Origin: an uncultured Lewinella sp. | Lineage (GTDB): Bacteria > Bacteroidota > Bacteroidia > Chitinophagales > Saprospiraceae | Length of the DNA: 39,978 nucleotides | Assembly: GCA_937949535.1 (NCBI GenBank) | Contig: CALEDI010000228.1 | Span: forward strand, 1 to 39,978 | Direction of reading: 5' to 3' | Part shown: piece after piece, positions 17,504-24,036 of the stretch | Position numbering within the stretch: position 1 is the first letter of the stretch | How the letters are laid out: the number at the start of each line of letters is the position of its first letter | Translations under genes and position numbers: made by a program | Notes under the pieces: generated by a model | The model's database searches: none | What the model was told of the DNA's origin: nothing | Seen by the model: the letters and a program-made list of their open reading frames with translations, nothing else

Positions 17504-17517
17504 GAACCAATTCTATG
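17485..17517 (+). terminator. Inverted repeat straddling the parC stop
   Basis: CATAGAATTGG (17485-17495) and CCAATTCTATG (17507-17517) are exact complements with the TAA (17501-17503) in the 11-nt loop. No T-run follows. A second small hairpin GGGCT CA AGCCC lies just upstream within the gene. Confidence 0.45.
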
Positions 17518-17551
17518 CTCAAAAGCGTTATCTTACTACAAATAACAAGCC

Positions 17552-17797
17552 ATGGTAGCCGAAGTCCCGCTGTTCAAACAAATTACTGATATGTTAGCAA
17601 GCTCTCGTTCTCCGCAGGAACTGTTGGCCCTTAAAGCTACAGAAGCAGAGGAACAGCGCTATCAGGAGTTAACGCAAAAGAGTCATATTGACTTGCTAAC
17701 AAGTGAAGAGCGAAATGAGCTGGCACGGTTTGAGGCCGTAGAACACATTGTTAGAATGGCTAAGATTGAGGCATATATTAAACTCAAGGAACATTGA
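17552..17797 (+). CDS. Small protein of an HNH-nuclease cassette
   Basis: An 81-residue soluble protein with no motif I recognise. It looks entirely helical: FKQITDMLASSRSPQELLALKATEAEEQRYQEL followed by LLTSEERNELARFEAVEHIVRMAKIEAYIKLKEH. The stop codon overlaps the TTG start of the HNH gene (TTGA), which indicates translational coupling. Base use is more AT-rich than parC and dapD on either side, suggesting the pair arrived together. The role could be regulator, adaptor or inhibitor of the nuclease, none of which is shown by the sequence. Confidence 0.75.
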   Translation: MVAEVPLFKQITDMLASSRSPQELLALKATEAEEQRYQELTQKSHIDLLTSEERNELARFEAVEHIVRMAKIEAYIKLKEH

Positions 17798-18219
17798 GCT
17801 TACGCGAAAACTATATTTCCCAGACCTTAAGGCTTCAAGTTGCGGAAAGAGCAGAAAACAAATGTGAGTATTGCCTTATCCCCGCAGTATTGACATTTCT
17901 GTCTTTCCACATTGACCACATTATACCACTTAAGCACGACGGGCTTACCATAAATTCTAACTTGGCTTTTTCCTGTAGCCTATGTAACCAGAAGAAAGGC
18001 CCCAACTTAGCGACCCTGATCCCCGGCACCCGTGAGTTGATCAGATTATACCATCCTAGGGAAGATACTTGGGCTGAACATTTCACCCTGAACAATAACG
18101 GCGTTATTGTTCCTGTGAGTAGCGTTGGTGAAGCCACTATCCGCATTCTGGACCTAAATATTACGGAACGAATCCAAGAGCGCGGACGGTTGCTTTCGGC
18201 AGGTGTTCAACTAGTCTAA
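17794..18219 (+). CDS. HNH endonuclease
   Basis: A 141-residue nuclease of the HNH fold. Zinc ligands are seen as CEYC (Cys24, Cys27) and CSLC (Cys61, Cys64). The catalytic core is HIDHIIP (His39, Asp41, His42) and the N residue is in NSNLAFSC (Asn56), followed by NQKKGPN, the usual end of the domain. All key residues are present, so it should be an active nuclease. The TTG start at 17794 overlaps the preceding gene by 4 bases. Its stop overlaps the converging dapD stop by 4 bases. Target and biological role (defence, mobility, repair) are not evident; no methylase or transposase is adjacent. Confidence 0.85.
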   Translation: MSLRENYISQTLRLQVAERAENKCEYCLIPAVLTFLSFHIDHIIPLKHDGLTINSNLAFSCSLCNQKKGPNLATLIPGTRELIRLYHPREDTWAEHFTLNNNGVIVPVSSVGEATIRILDLNITERIQERGRLLSAGVQLV

Positions 18220-19031
18220 ACCGCCACGTCGTTGTCGCGCAGCGCAGCGTTCAGGCTCGTCTTCTTGTCCGTACTTTCCTTGCGCTGCCCGATGATGAGG
18301 GCGCAGGGAACTTGGTACTCGCCCGCTGGGAACTGCTTGGCGTAGGTACCGGGAATGACCACCGAGCGAGGCGGAACGTAGCCCTTGTGGGTAACGGGTT
18401 CGCTGCCGGTAACGTCGATGATGTGGGTGCTCTTGGTGAGTACAACATTAGCGCCGAGTACGGCTTCTTTGCCTACGCGAACGCCTTCCACCACGATGCA
18501 GCGGGAGCCGATGAAGCAATCGTCTTCAATGATCGTTGGGGTGGCCTGTAGTGGTTCCAAAACGCCACCAATACCGACGCCACCGCTGAGGTGGACGTTG
18601 CGGCCGATCTGTCCGCAGCTACCAACTGTTGCCCAGGTATCTACCATAGTTCCGCTGCCAACCCATGCGCCGATGTTGACATAGCTCGGCATCATGATTA
18701 CCCCTTTTTCGAGGTACGCGCCGTAGCGCGCGATGGCGTGGGGCACTACCCGAACGCCCTGGGCGGCGTAGTCTTTTTTGAGGGCCATTTTATCGTGAAA
18801 CTCGAAGGGGCCGACCTCGATGGTCTCCATCTGGCGGATGGGAAAGTAGAGCACTACTGCTTTCTTTACCCATTCGTTGGCTTGCCAACCATCGGCGACG
18901 GGCTCGGCAACGCGGAGGCGGCCTTTGTCGAGTTCTTCGATGACGGCGTTGATGGCTTCTTGGGTTTTGGCTTCCTTGAGGAGCTCGCGCTGGTCCCAGG
19001 CGGCTTCGATGATAGCTCTTGCGTCTTGCAT
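18216..19031 (-). CDS. dapD: Tetrahydrodipicolinate N-succinyltransferase
   Basis: The 271-residue trimeric enzyme uses succinyl-CoA to acylate tetrahydrodipicolinate in the lysine/meso-diaminopimelate pathway, which feeds peptidoglycan synthesis. The N-terminal helical domain is followed by a left-handed beta-helix of hexapeptide repeats (GAWVGSGTMVDTWATVGSCGQIG, then GGVGIGG and IEDDCFIGSRC). The ATG at 19029-19031 (MQDARAIIEAAW) is preferred to the upstream frame extension, which adds 23 residues of intergenic-looking sequence. It converges on the HNH gene with overlapping stops. Confidence 0.94.
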   Translation of the reverse strand: MQDARAIIEAAWDQRELLKEAKTQEAINAVIEELDKGRLRVAEPVADGWQANEWVKKAVVLYFPIRQMETIEVGPFEFHDKMALKKDYAAQGVRVVPHAIARYGAYLEKGVIMMPSYVNIGAWVGSGTMVDTWATVGSCGQIGRNVHLSGGVGIGGVLEPLQATPTIIEDDCFIGSRCIVVEGVRVGKEAVLGANVVLTKSTHIIDVTGSEPVTHKGYVPPRSVVIPGTYAKQFPAGEYQVPCALIIGQRKESTDKKTSLNAALRDNDVAV

Positions 19032-19175
19032 TTTGGGGTGTGTTTTTTGGGAAGGCAAAGATGGGAAATTAGAGGGGGTTTGCAAGCAGGGCCGGATCAT
19101 CTATCCGTCGGTTATACGCCGCCGAAGGTTGGTTAGGAAGTGCTGAAGGATAGATTAACAATACCTTAGGCATCC

Positions 19176-19204
19176 TTTGGCTTGGTTTCGCGTTCTTATC
19201 TTTA
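19176..19204 (+). promoter_or_regulatory. Predicted promoter of the small exported protein
   Basis: TTTG at 19176-19179 and TATCTTTA at 19197-19204 with 17 bp between resemble the Bacteroidota -33/-7 pair. The start codon follows at 19225. Confidence 0.5.
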
Positions 19205-19224
19205 CCAAACAAAAACCAATAGCT

Positions 19225-19680
19225 ATGCGTACCCTGCTCCTTTTCTGTGCCCTTTTCGTTTTCTCCGGAACCGCCGTTCAGGCGCAAAATGCGAACCTTT
19301 GGAAGACGCTTTCCAAGATCACTTACGAAAAGAAATTCGACGAGCTGCTGGGCTTCAAGGTCGATGTGCCTGTTTTCAGTGAAGGCATCAGGGCGCTTGA
19401 GGGCGAAATTGTGGAGGTGAGTGGTTACATCGTCCCCGTGGAGGGCTATAAAAGCCACACGGAGTTCGTGTTTAGTGCTTACCCCTACAATATGTGCTTT
19501 TTCTGCGGCGGGGCTGGGCCCGAAACCGTAATGGAAGTGACCAGCAAGGAGCCCGTAAAGTACAGCACCGACCGGGTAAAACTGCGCGGCAAACTCCTCC
19601 TCAACAGCGACGACATCAACCGCCTAATGTATGTCCTCATCGACGCCGAGTTGGTGAAAGGCGGAATGGACGGCAAGTAG
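19225..19680 (+). CDS. Exported protein of unknown function (DUF3299-like)
   Basis: A 151-residue protein with a signal peptide (MRTLLLFCALFVFSGTAVQA^Q). The mature part has a compact beta-rich look: LEGEIVEVSGYIVPVEGYKSHTEFVFS, then YNMCFFCGGAGPETVMEV with a CxxC pair, and VKLRGKLLLNSDD near the end. This resembles the OB-fold periplasmic proteins annotated as DUF3299 (tentative, from memory). The ATG at 19225 gives the signal peptide and follows a predicted promoter. The function is unknown; the CxxC could bind metal or form a disulfide. Confidence 0.75.
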   Translation: MRTLLLFCALFVFSGTAVQAQNANLWKTLSKITYEKKFDELLGFKVDVPVFSEGIRALEGEIVEVSGYIVPVEGYKSHTEFVFSAYPYNMCFFCGGAGPETVMEVTSKEPVKYSTDRVKLRGKLLLNSDDINRLMYVLIDAELVKGGMDGK

Positions 19681-19746
19681 GTCTGTACTTTACCCACGCT
19701 GAAAATACCTGTGGGGTAGCGACTACAAGACTACCGAACTAAATAA

Positions 19747-19767
19747 GGCGCGGCCGCAGGTGCAAGG
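19747..19767 (+). repeat. NotI-site dispersed repeat, copy 4
   Basis: GGCGCGGCCGCAGGTGCAAG, followed by GAAAGTTTT. It lies 66 bp after the stop of the exported protein and points antisense toward it, like copy 2. Confidence 0.8.
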
Positions 19768-19787
19768 AAAGTTTTCGGCAATGTTGG

Positions 19788-19983
19788 GAACTAGGATGAT
19801 AAGAATGTTGGTAAAGTTGCCACGAAACTCGACAGGCGAACTTTTTCGCCACGTAAAGAACTCGTAATTCCTAGGGTGTAATATATTCATGTGGAACTAA
19901 ACATGTACCCAGTTCTATAAGCGAAAAAGAATTCGACTGGCGAGTTTGGAGAAGTTCATCAAACATTCTTATCACCCTAGTTC
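19788..19983. mobile_element. MITE-like element with 22-bp terminal inverted repeats
   Basis: A 196-bp non-coding segment is bounded by inverted repeats: GAACTAGGATGATAAGAATG with two further bases (19788-19809) and its complement at 19962-19983, with one mismatch in 22. Subterminal inverted repeats ACTCGACAGGCGAA (19827-19840) and TTCGACTGGCGAGT (19932-19945) lie inside, plus a TTTTTCGC/GCGAAAAA pair. No reading frame of note is inside. A non-autonomous transposable element is the simplest reading; a large regulatory hairpin upstream of the next gene is the alternative. Confidence 0.65.
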
Positions 19984-19991
19984 GGAACCGC

Positions 19992-19999
19992 TATCTTTG
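19992..19999 (+). promoter_or_regulatory. -7 box upstream of glutaminyl cyclase
   Basis: TATCTTTG fits the TAnnTTTG consensus, 33 bp before the GTG start at 20033. No good TTTG lies at the -33 position, which falls within the right end of the MITE-like element. Confidence 0.45.
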
Positions 20000-20032
20000 C
20001 TCCTCCGAGCCAAAACCATTTAAACCAACCCC

Positions 20033-21058
20033 GTGCTAACACCCCGTCCATCTTTCGTTGCCGTACTGTTTGTACTTGCAGGCTTACTGACTTTTTCCTC
20101 CTGCGAAGACGATGCTGCGTCAACCTCCACTGCACCTGCGCCCCCGCCCAAAATAACCCGCGAAGTGGACCCCAACGCAAAACCTGTACCTCGTTTCGAC
20201 GCCGATAGCGCCTACGCCTTCGTAGCCAAGCAGGTCGCCTTCGGCCCCCGCGTAATGAACACCCCCGCCCACGACGCCACCGGCGACTGGCTGGTAGCTA
20301 AGCTGAAATCGTTTGGCGCAGCGGTAGAAGAACAAAAATTTACCGTCCCCGCCTACGACGGCACTCCGCTGAAAAGCACCAACATCATCGGCCGCTACAA
20401 TCCCGAAAATGAGTACCGCATCATCCTCGCCGCCCACTGGGACACCCGCCACGTAGCCGACCAAACAGACGACCCCAGCGCAGTAGTAGAAGGCGCCGAC
20501 GACGGCGCCAGCGGCGTAGGTGTCCTCCTCGAAATTGCCCGCCACCTCGGCCTATCTACCCCCAACATCGGTGTAGACATCGTCTTCTTCGACGCAGAAG
20601 ACTACGGCCAGCCCGGCGAAGTCTACAACCAAGACAGCTGGGGCCTCGGTTCACAGTACTACGGCAAAAACCTGAAAGCCCCGAAGCCGCAGTACGGTAT
20701 TCTCCTAGACATGGTTGGCGCTAAAAACGCCCGTTTCGGCCGCGAGGGGTACTCCACTCAGAACGCCCCCATGTTGGTAGATAAAGTATGGCGACTGGCC
20801 AAAGGCTTGCCCATGTCAGCGGCCTACTTCACCGACGAAAAACTGCAACCCCTTACGGATGATCATTTCTTCTTCATGCGAGAGTCTGGTGTGCCGATGA
20901 TCGACATCATCAACTTCAGCAGGACCAACACCAGAGGCTTCGGCGACCACTGGCACACCGGCAATGACGGCATGGACATCATCGACAAAAACACCCTCCG
21001 GGCCGTAGGCCAGGTGGTGGTCGCTGCAGTTTACCGAGATGCTGCGGGGACTTTTTAG
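20033..21058 (+). CDS. Glutaminyl-peptide cyclotransferase-like M28 family protein (lipoprotein)
   Basis: A 341-residue exported zinc enzyme. The GTG start gives a lipoprotein signal ending FSSC (Cys24). The M28 fold carries AAHWDTRH (about 133-140), GADDGASG (154-161, metal Asp), FFDAEDYG (185-192, catalytic Glu and metal Asp), TDDHFFFM (275-282) and DHWHTGND (305-312, metal His). The last block and SQYYGKN match glutaminyl cyclases rather than plain aminopeptidases. Such enzymes turn N-terminal Gln of exported proteins into pyroglutamate. All five other predicted signal peptides in this window are cut before Gln, which supports that role. An ordinary aminopeptidase remains possible. Confidence 0.82.
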   Translation: MLTPRPSFVAVLFVLAGLLTFSSCEDDAASTSTAPAPPPKITREVDPNAKPVPRFDADSAYAFVAKQVAFGPRVMNTPAHDATGDWLVAKLKSFGAAVEEQKFTVPAYDGTPLKSTNIIGRYNPENEYRIILAAHWDTRHVADQTDDPSAVVEGADDGASGVGVLLEIARHLGLSTPNIGVDIVFFDAEDYGQPGEVYNQDSWGLGSQYYGKNLKAPKPQYGILLDMVGAKNARFGREGYSTQNAPMLVDKVWRLAKGLPMSAAYFTDEKLQPLTDDHFFFMRESGVPMIDIINFSRTNTRGFGDHWHTGNDGMDIIDKNTLRAVGQVVVAAVYRDAAGTF

Positions 21059-21062
21059 CGTT

Positions 21063-21106
21063 TCTGGCACAATTTGGATAGCGATCGTGCCGGAGGCACT
21101 CAACCC
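21063..21106. repeat. GGGTTGAG hairpin, copy B
   Basis: TCTGGCACAATT (21063-21074) pairs imperfectly with GATCGTGCCGGA (21083-21094), followed by GGCACTCAACCC. The motif (complement GGGTTGAGTGCCTCCGGC) recurs at 34601-34655 and 39797-39820. It lies directly upstream of a promoter box. Confidence 0.6.
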
Positions 21107-21118
21107 GAAAGTAACCCC

Positions 21119-21126
21119 TACCTTTG
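21119..21126 (+). promoter_or_regulatory. -7 box placed for a leaderless mRNA
   Basis: TACCTTTG ends 4 bp before the ATG at 21131. If transcription starts 5-7 bp after the box, the mRNA would begin at or next to the start codon. Confidence 0.5.
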
Positions 21127-21130
21127 CACC

Positions 21131-21313
21131 ATGGATATCCTCATCACCATAGCGCTGGTCTACTTCGCCTACCGTGGCTACCAGTGGTACACCAACGTTT
21201 ATGAAGAAGTTAACGGCCCTAAACGGCCGCGTGAAGTACACGAAGACGAGTTCGCCAACACGCCCCCCCCAGCCAACGAAGACGACTACATCGACTACGA
21301 AGAGGTGACGTAA
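21131..21313 (+). CDS. Small membrane protein (possibly DUF4834)
   Basis: A 60-residue protein with one membrane segment at its N-terminus (MDILITIALVYFAYRGYQWY), followed by a short charged tail rich in Pro, Asp and Glu (NTPPPANEDDYIDYEEVT). The architecture resembles the small Bacteroidota proteins called DUF4834, a tentative match. The ATG at 21131 follows a -7 box; an upstream frame extension reads through a repeat. The function is unknown. Confidence 0.65.
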   Translation: MDILITIALVYFAYRGYQWYTNVYEEVNGPKRPREVHEDEFANTPPPANEDDYIDYEEVT

Positions 21314-21580
21314 GCTATCGCGTAGCGATTACCTCTCTCACCTCCAACGTCCGCTATCGCGTAGCGATTACCCTTCAGATAACCCCGGACGTAGTCCGGG
21401 GTACTCACCTCCCCGGACGCAGTTTGGGGCCTCTCTCTCACCCGCTATCGCGTAGCGATTATCCCTCGGATCTCTCCGGACGCAGTCCGGGGTACTCACC
21501 TCCCCAGACACCGTCCGGGGTACGCACTCCCTCCGGACGCAGTCCGGAGTATTCATCTCCCCTCGGAACGCAGTCCGAAA
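21314..21580. repeat. Array of two alternating short palindromes
   Basis: Motif A, GCTATCGCGTAGCGATTA, occurs exactly three times (21314-21331, 21353-21370, 21444-21461). Motif B, a CCCCGGACGCAGTCCGGGG-type palindrome often followed by TACTCACCT, occurs about six times with variation (near 21383, 21411, 21475, 21502, 21531, 21562). The stretch fills nearly the whole gap between the small membrane protein and the pseudouridine synthase. It holds no plausible gene. Confidence 0.85.
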
Positions 21581-21601
21581 TCTCCCCGTAACCCTTCTCC
21601 C

Positions 21602-22285
21602 ATGCCCACTCTCCCCCGCTTCAACGGCCGCATCAGCGACTGGATTCTACACAAAGAGAACCAACTCATCGTCTTCAACAAGCCCTCCGGGCTGAGTGTA
21701 CAGCCCGACAAGACGGACGGCCCCAGCCTACTCGGTATGGGCGCGGCCTACGTCCGCCACGACCTTTACCTCATCCACCGGCTAGACCGGCCGGTCTCTG
21801 GCGTAGTTGTGATGGGGCAGAAGCCCTCTGCCCAAACCGCCCTGACGAAGCAACTCCAGGCGGGCACGATGGGCAAGCACTACTTGGCCATCGTGGCTAA
21901 CCGCCCCGAAAAAGACGAGGACACCCTGAAGCACCACCTCAAAAACGCCCCCGGCAACCGCTCCGCCATCGACGAAGCCCCCAGCCCCGGCTCCAAACTC
22001 GCTGAGCTGAGCTATAAATACGTTGGCAGCAGCGACCGCTACCACCTACTAGCCATCACACTAAAAACCGGCCGAAAACACCAAATTCGTTGCCAGCTTG
22101 CCGCCATAGGCTGCCCACTACGCGGAGACACCAAGTACGGCTTCAAGCGCGCCAACCCCGACAACAACATCGACCTGCACAGCCACAAAGTTGCCTACGA
22201 CCACCCCGTCACCGGCGAGCGGGTAGAGCACATTGCGCCGCTACCGGAGGGGACTGTTTGGGATGCGTTTCGGGAGATGGTTTAG
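21602..22285 (+). CDS. RluA-family RNA pseudouridine synthase
   Basis: A 227-residue enzyme that isomerises uridine to pseudouridine in rRNA or tRNA. The catalytic block is LIHRLDRPVSGVVVMG with Asp62. The N-terminal strand LIVFNKPSGLSVQPD and the later LKTGRKHQIRCQLAAIGCPLRGDTKYG are the conserved RluA motifs. It lacks an S4 domain and is short, so it is closer to the RluC/TruC-like minimal type; the target base is not assignable. It is 30 bp upstream of rsmG, so a translational-machinery operon is likely. Confidence 0.9.
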   Translation: MPTLPRFNGRISDWILHKENQLIVFNKPSGLSVQPDKTDGPSLLGMGAAYVRHDLYLIHRLDRPVSGVVVMGQKPSAQTALTKQLQAGTMGKHYLAIVANRPEKDEDTLKHHLKNAPGNRSAIDEAPSPGSKLAELSYKYVGSSDRYHLLAITLKTGRKHQIRCQLAAIGCPLRGDTKYGFKRANPDNNIDLHSHKVAYDHPVTGERVEHIAPLPEGTVWDAFREMV

Positions 22286-22315
22286 TACCTTCGCCCCCTC
22301 AAATCCCCCACCACC

Positions 22316-22951
22316 ATGACAGCAGACCTGATCTTCGAGCACTTCCCCAACCTGACCGACAAACAAAAGGAGCAGTTTACCGCCCTAGACGCGCTCTACC
22401 GCGACTGGAACGCGAAGATCAACGTCATCAGCCGTAAAGACATCGACAACCTGTACGTCAACCACGTACTGCACAGCCTAGCGATTGCCAAGGTGGTGAA
22501 GTTTCGGTCTGGGGCCAAGATATTAGACCTTGGCTGCGGTGGTGGTTTCCCCGGTATTCCGCTGGCGATTTTGTACCCCGAGGTGGAGTTTCACCTAGTA
22601 GACGGCATTGCGAAAAAGATTCGCGTCTGCAACGAAGTGATTGAAGGCATCGGCCTGACGAACTGCAAAGCGGAGCAAAAGCGAGCCGAGGAGATCAAGA
22701 AGCCGGTTTACGACTTCGTTGTAACCCGCGCCGTAGCGAAGATGGAGAAGCTTGCGGAGTGGAGCTTGCGGCTGATTACGAAACGGCAGCGCCACGCGCT
22801 GCCCAACGGCATCCTTGCGCTAAAGGGCATTGGGCTTACGGAAGAGATGTCCGCTTTCCCGAAAGGAGCGGTAGAGGAATTTCCGATTGCGAAGTTTTTC
22901 CCAGGCTACCCTTTTTACGAGGTTAAGGCGGTAGTTTACTTGCAGTACTAA
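22316..22951 (+). CDS. rsmG: 16S rRNA (guanine-527-N7) methyltransferase
   Basis: A 211-residue SAM-dependent methyltransferase (GidB) that modifies G527 of 16S rRNA. The SAM-binding loop ILDLGCGGGFPGIPLAI lies at residues 69-85; the N-terminal WNAKINVISRKDIDNLYVNHVLHSL and the later VVTRAVAKMEKL are family hallmarks. It follows the pseudouridine synthase with a 30-bp gap. Loss of this enzyme is known in other bacteria to give low-level streptomycin resistance. It converges on the next gene. Confidence 0.95.
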   Translation: MTADLIFEHFPNLTDKQKEQFTALDALYRDWNAKINVISRKDIDNLYVNHVLHSLAIAKVVKFRSGAKILDLGCGGGFPGIPLAILYPEVEFHLVDGIAKKIRVCNEVIEGIGLTNCKAEQKRAEEIKKPVYDFVVTRAVAKMEKLAEWSLRLITKRQRHALPNGILALKGIGLTEEMSAFPKGAVEEFPIAKFFPGYPFYEVKAVVYLQY

Positions 22952-22985
22952 AATTTGTAGGGGCCAGGCGGAAGAGCAACTTAGG

Positions 22986-23846
22986 CTATTCTTCTTCGGC
23001 CTTGGCTTTCTTTTTAGGCTTGGCTTTTGCTTTAGGCTTGGCCTTTGGCGCTGGCTCAGCTTCTTCTGCTGGTTCTGGTTCTGGGTTGGCGGCGGCTTCG
23101 GCGTCTAGACGCTCTTTGTCTTCCTCTTTCCTTTTGGTTATCTTGTTCAGTAGGATTGCGGCCTTAATCATGAAGTCATCGTGGCACTCAACGTACTCAT
23201 TGAAGACCATAAGTAGGCGTGCGGCATCGAACGCGGCGGTGCCGGGAACGATCTGGCGTGCGGCGATGGGGTGCAGCCAGTACTCTAGGTTGTTGGAGCG
23301 TAGGTAAGACTGATCGGTATGGAAATCAATCACCATCGCCAGCTTGTTGAGGCTGAAGAGGTAGTCGGTTTCCCGGTTCAGGTCTTTCTGGATATCAATG
23401 ATGTTGATGTAGTCGAAATTGACCCCAGAGCGTTCGCAGAGGAAGATGTCTCTTCGGCCATCAAAAACGATCAAGTCGTCAAAGCGGTACTTGCGCAGGT
23501 TTTTGAACAAGAAATTCCGGACGGCCATTTTGGTCGAGCGGAGGTTGCGGAAAGCATATTGCAGTTCCTCTTCTTCCAAGCGGAAGTCTTCCTCGTAGCG
23601 GAAGCGGCGGTTGGTACGCATATTGAGTACTTCACGCACCCTACGAGTGGTGTGGCCTAGCTCGTCGGTTTCGGCGTAGACATCAACGATGTCTACATTG
23701 GCTTGATTGATCCAGCTTTCGAGGAAAATTTTGTTGGAGCCTCGTTCAAATACGAGGAGTGCGATCTCACTAATCGCGTAGAAGTTGGGGTATCCTCCGT
23801 AGATGTTTCCATACTTCAGTTCTAGGAATGCTATGTTCTCGTTCAC
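22986..23846 (-). CDS. Unknown protein with possible nuclease-like fold and Lys/Ala-rich tail
   Basis: A 286-residue protein. Residues 1-225 are globular: FLELKYGNIYGGYPNFYAISEIALLVFE at the start and FSLNKLAMVID ... AARLLMVFNEY near residues 160-220 recall the layout of DnaQ-type 3'-5' exonucleases, but the acidic catalytic set is not complete, so this is only a suggestion. Residues about 240-286 are low complexity: a Glu/Pro/Ala part followed by AKPKAKAKPKKKAKAEEE, similar to histone H1-like tails that bind nucleic acid. It converges on rsmG. No function is claimed. Confidence 0.75.
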   Translation of the reverse strand: MNENIAFLELKYGNIYGGYPNFYAISEIALLVFERGSNKIFLESWINQANVDIVDVYAETDELGHTTRRVREVLNMRTNRRFRYEEDFRLEEEELQYAFRNLRSTKMAVRNFLFKNLRKYRFDDLIVFDGRRDIFLCERSGVNFDYINIIDIQKDLNRETDYLFSLNKLAMVIDFHTDQSYLRSNNLEYWLHPIAARQIVPGTAAFDAARLLMVFNEYVECHDDFMIKAAILLNKITKRKEEDKERLDAEAAANPEPEPAEEAEPAPKAKPKAKAKPKKKAKAEEE

Positions 23847-23916
23847 GGCTTGAGGTTAATTCAGTTTTGTTCCCGGTAATCTTCAGAAAACGTAAAATAA
23901 GGGCTTGCTGGCAGTA

Positions 23917-24003
23917 ATGAATAACTACTTGTTTATTGTAATCTTAGGGACGTTATTCGCCATGGGCCGTCTTCAATACCGCAAGGTAGGTAATCAGACA
24001 TAA
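23917..24003 (+). CDS. Possible 28-residue hydrophobic peptide
   Basis: An ATG frame in the gap upstream of the Lys/Ala-tail gene encodes MNNYLFIVILGTLFAMGRLQ with a basic end (YRKVGNQT). The hydrophobic segment followed by positive residues fits a small membrane protein, but there is no promoter box or conservation evidence and a chance frame is equally likely. A palindrome GTAAAG GT CTTTAC follows at 24005-24018. Confidence 0.2.
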   Translation: MNNYLFIVILGTLFAMGRLQYRKVGNQT

Positions 24004-24036
24004 AGTAAAGGTCTTTACCTAAGTGAAAGGTTCAAC

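Noticed and set aside
17552-18219. Naming the small gene and HNH nuclease a toxin-antitoxin system
   Set aside because: The arrangement is suggestive but neither protein matches a known toxin-antitoxin family by eye; kept as a finding only.
20128-20155. Another copy of the NotI-type repeat inside the glutaminyl cyclase gene (CACCTGCGCCCCCGCCC)
   Set aside because: It lacks the GCGGCCGC core and is explained by the Ala/Pro-rich linker codons of the lipoprotein.
21314-21580. CRISPR array
   Set aside because: Two different palindromic motifs, irregular spacing, short AT-poor gaps and no cas genes.
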